Assembly (NCBI RefSeq): GCF_007680845.1
Contig: NZ_VEIY01000010.1
Location: 1-64,000, forward strand
Reading direction: 5' to 3'
Source: Curtobacterium pusillum
GTDB lineage: Bacteria > Actinomycetota > Actinomycetes > Actinomycetales > Microbacteriaceae
DNA length: 64,000 nucleotides
Both the position numbers and the translations under genes were made by a program. The notes beneath the pieces were generated by a model that had not been told where the DNA came from, made no database searches, and saw only the letters and a list, made by a program, of their open reading frames with translations. Each line of letters starts with the position of its first letter. Positions within the stretch are counted from its first letter, which is position 1. Of the stretch, positions 58,174 to 64,000 are shown one piece after another.

Positions 58174-59085
58174 CTACGGCGTCGGCATGCCGCCGTCGAC
58201 GTGCAGGGTCTCCCCCACCACGTACGACGACTCGCCGCTGGCCAGGAACACGTACGCCGGCGCGAGCTCGGCGGGCTGACCCCAGCGACCGAGGTAGGTC
58301 TGCTCGCCGGCGGACGGCAGCGCCTCGGGCGGCTGCCCACCCGCGGGCTGCAGCGGGGTCCAGATCGGCCCCGGCGCCACGGCGTTCACGCGGATGCCCT
58401 TCGGCGCGAGCTGCGCGGCGAGGCCCTTCGCGAGGTTGTTCACGGTCGCCTTCGTCGCGGCGTAGTGCACGAGGTGCGGCGACGGTGCGTACGCCTGGAT
58501 CGACGTGGTGTTGATGATCGTCGAGCCCGGCTGCAGGTGCGGCACGGCGGCCTTCGTGATGCGGAAGGTCGCGTAGGCGTTCGTCTTGAACGTCTCGTCG
58601 AACTCCTCGTCCGAGATCTTCGTGATGTCGTCGACGTTCTGCTGCTTGCCCGCGTTGTTCACGAGGATGTCGAGCCCACCGAGCTGCTCGACCGCGTCCG
58701 CGACGAGCTGCTCGCAGACCTCGAGCGACGTGATGTCACCGGGGAGCGTCACGGCCTTGCGTCCGGCCGCCTCGATGAGTCCGACGATGCGGTCGGCGTC
58801 CTCCTGCTCCTCGGGCAGGTAGGCGATCGCGACGTCGGCACCCTCGCGGGCGAAGGCGATCGCGACGGCGGCGCCGATCCCGGAGTCGCCGCCCGTGACG
58901 AGCGCCTTGCGCCCCTCGAGCCGACCCGAGCCGCGGTAGGTGTCCTCGCCGTGGTCGGCCGGGACGTTCTCCGCCATCTCCGCGTCGGTGCCCGCTCCGT
59001 CGAGGTACTGCTCGTCGGGCTTCTTGTCGGCGTACATCTTCGTCGGGTCCTGCATGCTGTACTGGTCGATCTGCTGGTCCGTCAT
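58174..59085 (-). CDS. SDR oxidoreductase, general-stress type (second paralogue)
   Basis: A 303-residue short-chain dehydrogenase with a 50-residue N-terminal extension (DPTKMYADKKPDEQYLDGAGTDAEM) and nucleotide motif TGGDSGIG (64-71), NNAGKQQ, and catalytic YAATKA. Same subfamily as the NHEJ-linked SDR at 8570 and as Bacillus general stress protein 39 (YdaD-like). Substrate unknown. ATG 59085. Alone between a palindromic repeat and a secreted protein gene. Confidence 0.92.
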   Translation of the reverse strand: MTDQQIDQYSMQDPTKMYADKKPDEQYLDGAGTDAEMAENVPADHGEDTYRGSGRLEGRKALVTGGDSGIGAAVAIAFAREGADVAIAYLPEEQEDADRIVGLIEAAGRKAVTLPGDITSLEVCEQLVADAVEQLGGLDILVNNAGKQQNVDDITKISDEEFDETFKTNAYATFRITKAAVPHLQPGSTIINTTSIQAYAPSPHLVHYAATKATVNNLAKGLAAQLAPKGIRVNAVAPGPIWTPLQPAGGQPPEALPSAGEQTYLGRWGQPAELAPAYVFLASGESSYVVGETLHVDGGMPTP

Positions 59086-59236
59086 GGCCCCGACGGTACG
59101 CACGCCTGCTTCCCGGGTCGTCCAGACGCGTGTCCCCCGCCGCGCACTCCGGCTGAATGTCACGGTCCGGTGACGACCAGGCTCCGATTCGGTAACACCC
59201 GTCGTCCAGGCCGGCCGGGGGTCGTACCGTCGACTG

Positions 59237-59977
59237 GTGACCTTCCGGACCGTGCTGGCGTTGAGCGCCGCAGCCCTCGCCTTCGCGGCGGGGTCGGTCG
59301 TCGTGGACGGCACGACCGGCTCCGGTGCCCTGTCGGCCGCAGCGGCCGAGGTCGCGCCGGAGTCCTCCGCGCACGACGCCGCGCGGGTCACCACCGCGAA
59401 GCTCAAGCGGGTCGACTCGATCGAACTCGACGCCGAGTCGCTCGTGTTCCGCCGCGGGTCGAAGACCGTCGTCGAAGCGTCGATGCGCGACTCCCGCACG
59501 ACGGTGAGCCTCCTCAACCGACTGCTCGGCACCCCGTCACGGACGCAGACGGCCGAGGGCGACGGCGGCGCGTGCTTCCCGTCCGGCACGACCTACACGT
59601 GGGGCGGTGCGGTCCGCGTGGCAGCACTGACGACCCCGGCGCCGGCCGGCAACGCGGTCGAGATCCGCGTCCTCCGTGATGCCGTGTCGTCCCGGTTCGG
59701 CGGCGACGTCGAGCTGACCGGTCCGGACGGCGTCCAGGTCGGCGACGACCTCTCCGACGAGATCGCCGACGCCCCGAAGTCCGAGCGTGTGTCGTTCGGC
59801 TCCGACGACGCGAAGGCCTGGCAGCTCCTGCTGGAGTCGGGGTGGGCGCCGGCCGACGACCGCGACGCCGCGGACGACGACGACTCCGGCACGAACGGTG
59901 TCTCCGCCCTGACCGACGACACGACGGTCACGGTGCTCGGCTCCCCGATGCCGGTGCACGCCCAGCGCAGCTGCTGA
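59237..59977 (+). CDS. Secreted hypothetical protein with two Cys
   Basis: A 246-residue exported protein: hydrophobic signal segment (about 5-22) and an Ala-rich region, then a mature part containing RVDSIELDAESLVFRRGSKTVVEASMRDSR and CFPSGTTYTWGGAVRVAALTT. The two mature Cys (near 114 and the C-terminal residue 246) could form a disulfide. A run of Asp near the end (DDRDAADDDDSG) is notable. GTG 59237. Not recognised; convergent with the phosphatase-family gene. Confidence 0.65.
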   Translation: MTFRTVLALSAAALAFAAGSVVVDGTTGSGALSAAAAEVAPESSAHDAARVTTAKLKRVDSIELDAESLVFRRGSKTVVEASMRDSRTTVSLLNRLLGTPSRTQTAEGDGGACFPSGTTYTWGGAVRVAALTTPAPAGNAVEIRVLRDAVSSRFGGDVELTGPDGVQVGDDLSDEIADAPKSERVSFGSDDAKAWQLLLESGWAPADDRDAADDDDSGTNGVSALTDDTTVTVLGSPMPVHAQRSC

Positions 59978-59995
59978 CCCCCGGCGCGCGCGGGC

Positions 59996-60778
59996 TCAGA
60001 TCCGCAGCGTCGCCACCACCGGGAAGTGGTCGCTCGCGAACCAGGTCTCCGGTCCGTCGTGGTCGATGACGACCCGGTTCACCCCGGCGATCCCCTTGGT
60101 GAAGACCCAGTCGATGCGCTCGCCCGAGTCGACCGGCGGTGCCCAGTCGTTGAAGGTGGCCGTCCGGTCGTCCTGGTCGCCGCCGAGCACCCAGGCGTCC
60201 GCGAAGCCCGCGGCCGTGAGCACCCGGGTGGCCTCGCCCGCACCGGCGGCCTCGTTCCAGTCCCCCGCGACGACGACCGGTCCGTCAGTCGCGCTCAGCC
60301 GCTCGGCGATGAGCGCCGCGCTCTTCGCCCGGACCTCGTCGCCGTGCGGCCCCGGTTCGTGGTCGAGGTGCGTGGTGAGGAGCGTGAAGGCCTCGCCCTC
60401 GACGTCGACGAAGCGCGCGTGGTTCGCGACACGGGGGAACACGCTCGCCCAGGTGTTCGAGACGGGCTCGTCCGGGGTGTCCGACAGCCAGAAGGTGCCG
60501 TCGTCCACGGGGCGCACCCGACTGCGTCGGAAGAACACCGCGGCGTGCTCGCCCGCGGTGCCGCCCTCGCGCCCCTGGCCGAGGTCGCCGTGGTCGGGCA
60601 GACCGGCGCGGAGGTCGTCCATCTGGTGCGCGAACGCCTCCTGCACACAGAGCACGTCCGGGTCGTGCCGCCGGATCACGTCGAGCAACACGGGCAGCCG
60701 AGCCGGCCAGTCGTGCGCCGGGTCCGGGTTCTTCACGTTGTAGGTCATCAGGGTGATCGGACGCGCTGCGTTGCTCAC
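59996..60778 (-). CDS. Endonuclease/exonuclease/phosphatase family protein
   Basis: A 260-residue EEP-fold metal-dependent hydrolase. Motifs in order: LMTYNVKNPDPAHDW, VLCVQEAF (metal Glu), TTHLDHEPGPHG, VVAGDWNEAA (Asp/Asn pair) and FASDHFPVVATL (Asp/His). This family includes DNases, sphingomyelinases and inositol-phosphate phosphatases; no signal peptide, so probably cytosolic. Convergent with the secreted protein gene; followed upstream by the LCP gene (16-base gap). Confidence 0.87.
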   Translation of the reverse strand: MSNAARPITLMTYNVKNPDPAHDWPARLPVLLDVIRRHDPDVLCVQEAFAHQMDDLRAGLPDHGDLGQGREGGTAGEHAAVFFRRSRVRPVDDGTFWLSDTPDEPVSNTWASVFPRVANHARFVDVEGEAFTLLTTHLDHEPGPHGDEVRAKSAALIAERLSATDGPVVVAGDWNEAAGAGEATRVLTAAGFADAWVLGGDQDDRTATFNDWAPPVDSGERIDWVFTKGIAGVNRVVIDHDGPETWFASDHFPVVATLRI

Positions 60779-60794
60779 CCGTCGAACCTACCGA

Positions 60795-62294
60795 CTAGTT
60801 GATGCAGACGCCTTCCTTGCCGTAGCTCTTCACGTCCGTCGACGTGGGCTTCGGCTCCGACGCAGCGGGCTTCGACGCGGACGAACCGGAGGACCCGGAG
60901 CCCGTCGCGGGCGTGGAGGCAGTGCCACCGGCGGCCGGCACGGGGGTCGCGGTCTTGCCGTCGGACCCGAGGACGAGCGTCACGCCTGTCACCGCGGCGG
61001 TGCGCACGGCGACGGATCCCGGCACGACGGCGGCCACGGCCTTCGCCTGCTTCTCCATGCCGGCCGGGTACTGCACCTGGGTGGTCTTCGTGAGGTCGGA
61101 CGAGCCGGGGGCGCCGACCTGGAAGCCGCGTGCGGTGAGGACCGACCCGGCCGCACTGGCCGCTCCGGTCACGCCGCTGCCGTTGAGCACGGTGACCGAG
61201 GTGCTCGCGGGCTGTGCGCGCCCGGCCTTGCTGTACTCCTCGGGTTCGCCGACGAGCCCCTGCACGAAGGCGGGCAGCCCGACGGTGTCGACCTGGACGA
61301 TCGACAGCGGCGAGCCGTTCACCGTGATGGTCGGGGTCCCGAGGGTGGGGATCGTCGCGGACTGGATGTTGCCCGGGCGCAGGTTCCGCATCTGCGTCGC
61401 GAGGTTCACGAGGTCGGTGTCGGTCTGGATGGACCCGCCGACTGCCTTGAGGATGTTGCCGAGCTTGATCGGGTTGAGCAGGGTGCCGGCCGACAGGACC
61501 TTCCTGGCTTCCTGCGACAGGAAGTACTGCTGCCGGACGTTGCGGTCGAGGTCGCCGTTGGGCAGTCCGTGCCGCTGCCGGACGAACGACAGCGCCTGCT
61601 TCGCGTCGAGCGAGGAGTTGCCCTTCGGCAGGTTGACGCCGGAGTACGAGTCGTTGACCGCGTTGTTGAGGCAGACGTCGACCGGTCCGAGTTCCTTGAC
61701 GACCTGGTAGAAGCCGAGCAGCGAGACCCGGACGTAGTGGTCGATCGTCAACCCGCTGAGGTTCTGGATCGTCTGGATGAGCAGCTTCGCGCCGCCGGTG
61801 TCCCCGCCGCCGTTCAAGGTGCCGTAGTAGAACGCGCTGTTGAGCTTGCCCTTGCCGACGTTCGGGATGTCGACGTACGAGTCGCGGGGGAAGGAGATCA
61901 TCGTGGCCTGCGAGCCGTCGGCGTTGATGTGCAGCACGATCATCGTGTCGGTGTTCGTCGCACCGCCGTCCGACTGGGTGCTGAGCTCGGCCATCTGCTC
62001 CGGCGTCGCGTTGTCCGGCCGGTGGTCGTCGCCGACGAGCAGGATGTTCTGCGCCTGGCCGTCGACGTCGTCCTTCTTCGCCGTGTGGCCGGTGATCGCG
62101 TTGATCTTGGTGACGCCGTTCGACAGGGAGCCGTACGCGTACGCGGCGTACCCGCCGCTCAGCAGCAGCCCCATCGTGAGGACACCGGCGACGGCGGGGA
62201 GGACCACCCCGGCACGCCGCTTCTGGCGGCCGTGGCGCGGCGGCGTGGAGCCGCGTCGTCCGCGGCCGATCGTCTGCTCGGGCTCGTTGGTCAC
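60795..62294 (-). CDS. LytR-CpsA-Psr (LCP) family cell-wall ligase with LytR_C domain
   Basis: A 499-residue membrane-anchored enzyme that attaches teichoic or capsular polymers to peptidoglycan. A single transmembrane helix lies at 29-53. The LCP domain (about 80-275) contains ILLVGDDHRPDNATPEQ, TDTMIVLHINADGSQATMISFPRDSYV and KQALSFVRQRHGLPNGDLDRNVRQQYFLS with the conserved catalytic Asp/Arg residues. The LytR_C domain runs from about 370 to 455 (TVLNGSGVTGAASAAGSVLTARGFQVG). A Ser/Ala/Pro linker and a short C-terminal Cys (EGVCIN) follow. GTG 62294 is the start. Confidence 0.9.
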   Translation of the reverse strand: MTNEPEQTIGRGRRGSTPPRHGRQKRRAGVVLPAVAGVLTMGLLLSGGYAAYAYGSLSNGVTKINAITGHTAKKDDVDGQAQNILLVGDDHRPDNATPEQMAELSTQSDGGATNTDTMIVLHINADGSQATMISFPRDSYVDIPNVGKGKLNSAFYYGTLNGGGDTGGAKLLIQTIQNLSGLTIDHYVRVSLLGFYQVVKELGPVDVCLNNAVNDSYSGVNLPKGNSSLDAKQALSFVRQRHGLPNGDLDRNVRQQYFLSQEARKVLSAGTLLNPIKLGNILKAVGGSIQTDTDLVNLATQMRNLRPGNIQSATIPTLGTPTITVNGSPLSIVQVDTVGLPAFVQGLVGEPEEYSKAGRAQPASTSVTVLNGSGVTGAASAAGSVLTARGFQVGAPGSSDLTKTTQVQYPAGMEKQAKAVAAVVPGSVAVRTAAVTGVTLVLGSDGKTATPVPAAGGTASTPATGSGSSGSSASKPAASEPKPTSTDVKSYGKEGVCIN

Positions 62295-62387
62295 CCGGAA
62301 ACCATAACGGGCACGTCTGCAGGGCGCGTGGAACGGCCCTGGCAGGTCTCCGCGATTCCGCCGACGAGCCCCTGCGCGTCGCCGGCG

Positions 62388-63038
62388 CTAGTCGCGCGAC
62401 GGGAGCAGGTGGATCGCCTCCATGGCGAGCTCGGCGGCGATCGGGTCCTTCGCGCGCACGGCGTCCTTGAGCTTCTCGAGCTCGGGCAGGATGACGTCGG
62501 CCGGGACGAGCTCGGCGAGCTCCGGCACGCGGAGCTTGAAGGCGAGGCCGTCGGTCGTCGACTTGCACAGCTGCTCGAGGGACGCGTTCCCGCAGTGGTC
62601 GGCCCACATCGCGTAGATGCTCGCGCCGTTCTGGGCGACCTCGCCCTGGTGCTCGCGCTCGACCTGCGCCGTGACGTCGTCGAGCGTCTTCAGCACCTTC
62701 TTGCGCTGCGCGTCGGTGAAGCGCGGCGTGGCGAGCCGGGCCACACCGCCGTAGATCACGCCGAGCGTGCGGTACGCGTCGAGCAGCTCGTCCTTCGTCG
62801 GGGCGGCGACGCGGGTGTACCGGTTCGGCGCCATCTCGATGAGGCCCGCACGGGACAGCTCGGCGAGGGCTTCGCGGATCGGGGTCCGGGAGACACCGAG
62901 CCAGGCGATCAGGTCGTCGTCGTTGAGTCGCTCGCCCGGCTCGAGCGTGCCGTCCATGATGGCGTCCCGGATCTTGTCCTGCACGGTGTCACGGAGGAGC
63001 TTCCGCTCGGCTGCGGGCTGGGTCGAAGGAACTGGCAT
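62388..63038 (-). CDS. GntR/FadR family regulator
   Basis: A 216-residue regulator: winged helix at about 15-75 (KIRDAIMDGTLEPGERLNDDDLIAWLGVSRTPIREALAELSRAGLIEM) and a C-terminal FCD helical ligand domain (YGGVARLATPRFTDAQRKKVLKTLDD to AELAMEAIHLL). ATG 63038. The MMPL stop codon lies 13 bases upstream, so it may be co-transcribed with the transporter and regulate it via TCACATGTGA at 63051-63060. Confidence 0.88.
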   Translation of the reverse strand: MPVPSTQPAAERKLLRDTVQDKIRDAIMDGTLEPGERLNDDDLIAWLGVSRTPIREALAELSRAGLIEMAPNRYTRVAAPTKDELLDAYRTLGVIYGGVARLATPRFTDAQRKKVLKTLDDVTAQVEREHQGEVAQNGASIYAMWADHCGNASLEQLCKSTTDGLAFKLRVPELAELVPADVILPELEKLKDAVRAKDPIAAELAMEAIHLLPSRD

Positions 63039-63050
63039 GGCACCAGCGTG

Positions 63051-63060
63051 TCACATGTGA
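63051..63060. promoter_or_regulatory. GntR-type palindrome
   Basis: TCACATGTGA, a perfect 10-bp palindrome 12 bases before the gntR start, containing the stop codon of the MMPL gene in its first three bases. Autoregulation is plausible; no second copy was found. Confidence 0.35.
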
Positions 63061-64000
63061 TGGGACGGACGCGACAGGCGCGACGGCCACCACGCTCGTC
63101 GGCCGAGGTCGTACGCCAGCGCGGGCACGAGCAGCGACCGGACGACGATCGTGTCGAGCAGGACGCCGAACGCCACGACGAACGCGATCTGCACGAGGAA
63201 CAGGATCGGGATGACCCCGAGCGCGGCGAACGTCGCCGCCAGGACCACCCCGGCCGACGTGATCACCCCGCCGGTCACCCCGAGGCCGCGGAGAACGCCC
63301 TCGCGCGGACCGTGCCGGAGCGCTTCCTCGCGCACGCGGGTCATGAGGAAGATGTTGTAGTCCACGCCGAGCGCCACGAGGAAGACGAACGAGTAGAGCG
63401 GGACCGAGGGGTCCGCTCCGGGGAAGTGGAACACGTGGTCGAAGACGAGCGCGCCGACGCCGAGTGCCGCGGCGAACGACACGATCACGCTGCCGATGAG
63501 CACGAGGGGGGCGACGATGCTCCGGAGCAGCAGCATGAGGATCAGCAGGATGACGGCGAGCACGACGGGGATGATGAGCGTGCGGTCGCGGATGCCCGTG
63601 TCGTTCGTGTCCACGGCCGTCGCGGTCGCACCGCCGACGATCGCGTCCGGGTCGACCCGTTCGACGGCGGTCCGGAGCTCGCGGACGGTCTGCTCCGCGG
63701 CGTCGGAGTCGGCCGGGTCGGAGAGGGTGGCCTCGAGCAGGACGTCGCCGTGCGACACGGTCGGGTCCCAGCCCGCTGCGCCGGCACTCGCTCCGGTTCC
63801 CGTTCCCGGCACGGGCGTGGTGCCGGACGGCGAGTCCTTCGCCGCCACCACGACGCTGTCCACGCCGTGGACCGCGGTGATCGCGTCGGCGAGGTCGGCG
63901 GTCTTCGAGGCCGACCCGATGACCTCCGCCGGGCTGCCGGATCCGCCCGGGAAGTGGTCGGCCAGCACGTCCTGACCGTCGCGGGCCTGGGACGCCCCGA
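63051..64000 (-). CDS. MMPL family transporter, C-terminal part (runs off the window)
   Basis: Only the last 316 residues are in view; the frame stays open to the window edge, so the start lies beyond 64000. The visible part holds a soluble loop (DSDAAEQTVRELRTAVERVDPDAIVGGATATAVDT) and six hydrophobic helices (LVLIGSVIVSFAAALGVGAL, YSFVFLVALGVDYNIFLMTR, TAGVVLAATFAALGVIP-like segments), with the RND signature VALGVDYNIFLMTRVREE diagnostic of MMPL/YdfJ transporters. MMPL proteins export lipids, glycolipids or siderophores. It may share a transcript with the GntR gene. Confidence 0.85.
   Translation of the reverse strand, partial: GASQARDGQDVLADHFPGGSGSPAEVIGSASKTADLADAITAVHGVDSVVVAAKDSPSGTTPVPGTGTGASAGAAGWDPTVSHGDVLLEATLSDPADSDAAEQTVRELRTAVERVDPDAIVGGATATAVDTNDTGIRDRTLIIPVVLAVILLILMLLLRSIVAPLVLIGSVIVSFAAALGVGALVFDHVFHFPGADPSVPLYSFVFLVALGVDYNIFLMTRVREEALRHGPREGVLRGLGVTGGVITSAGVVLAATFAALGVIPILFLVQIAFVVAFGVLLDTIVVRSLLVPALAYDLGRRAWWPSRLSRPSHHM

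Noticed and set aside
1..64000. tRNA, rRNA, tmRNA, RNase P or SRP RNA genes
   Set aside because: No T-arm-like GGTTCGANTCC, no 16S/23S segment and no RNase P or tmRNA core was seen on either strand; a covariance-model scan would be needed to exclude them fully.

Overview
The window is chromosomal DNA from a very GC-rich Gram-positive actinobacterium. Codon usage, GTG starts, pervasive ATGA/GTGA gene overlaps, actinobacterial families (DUF6328, DUF6314, three-domain LigD with a Lys-tailed Ku, LCP proteins, ThrE exporter) and a phosphoketolase point to Microbacteriaceae, most likely a Curtobacterium-like plant or soil bacterium. No rRNA, tRNA, transposase, integrase, phage morphogenesis gene or CRISPR array was recognised; the region reads as ordinary chromosome rich in sugar, nucleoside and peptide scavenging genes and one-component regulators.

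Layout. 0.2-5.3 kb: phosphoketolase, small unknown proteins, an FAH-family hydrolase and a sugar-phosphate isomerase-like TIM barrel. 5.3-6.0 kb: gene-poor, with one tiny minus-strand gene. 6.0-11.6 kb: non-homologous end-joining island, with ligD, a stress-type SDR and a membrane protein diverging from ku. 12.3-16.7 kb: a DeoR-controlled sugar operon (porter, regulator, SIS isomerase, ROK kinase). 17.9-22.4 kb: a LacI-controlled nucleoside operon (nucleoside hydrolase, MFS carrier, ribokinase). 22.6-27.9 kb: TetR/DHA2 efflux pair, HAD-VOC-GNAT operon, MarR with a metallo-hydrolase. 28.1-35.9 kb: plus-strand operon of an FAD-linked 2-hydroxyacid dehydrogenase, a complete oligopeptide-type ABC importer and a PLP aminotransferase. 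35.9-37.8 kb: three overlapping genes for amphipathic or membrane envelope proteins. 38-48 kb: glycosyltransferase, second nucleoside hydrolase with an XRE-cupin regulator, a thioredoxin-reductase-like flavoprotein, two dehydrogenases, an APH-fold kinase, an AlkD-like protein and a TauE exporter. 48.1-49.7 kb: a highly structured intergenic RNA candidate and a secreted lectin-M23 peptidase. 49.8-64 kb: ArsR/SRPBCC pair, gamma-glutamyltransferase, ADH, OsmC, ThrE, TetR, a second stress SDR, LCP cell-wall ligase, GntR and the 3' part of an MMPL transporter running off the right edge.

The most interesting signals lie between genes. (1) Five copies of a near-perfect 40-52 bp palindrome with one shared arm sequence (core GGAGGCGCGGTGCC) sit mainly between convergent genes, with further one-armed relics. 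(2) A different element of exactly 70 bp, bounded by CCGAGTCTCGG-type palindromes 59 bp apart, occurs twice at 22.4-22.6 kb and once at 56.5 kb; its inner arms change together so as to keep pairing. (3) The 385-base gap between the M23 peptidase and TauE can form at least five stem-loops, two of which pair better as RNA on the minus strand (G-U) than on the plus strand (A-C); it ends in a candidate Cys-containing leader peptide just ahead of the exporter. Several self-consistent operators (LacI, DeoR, TetR, MarR, XRE, ArsR) tie regulators to their neighbours.
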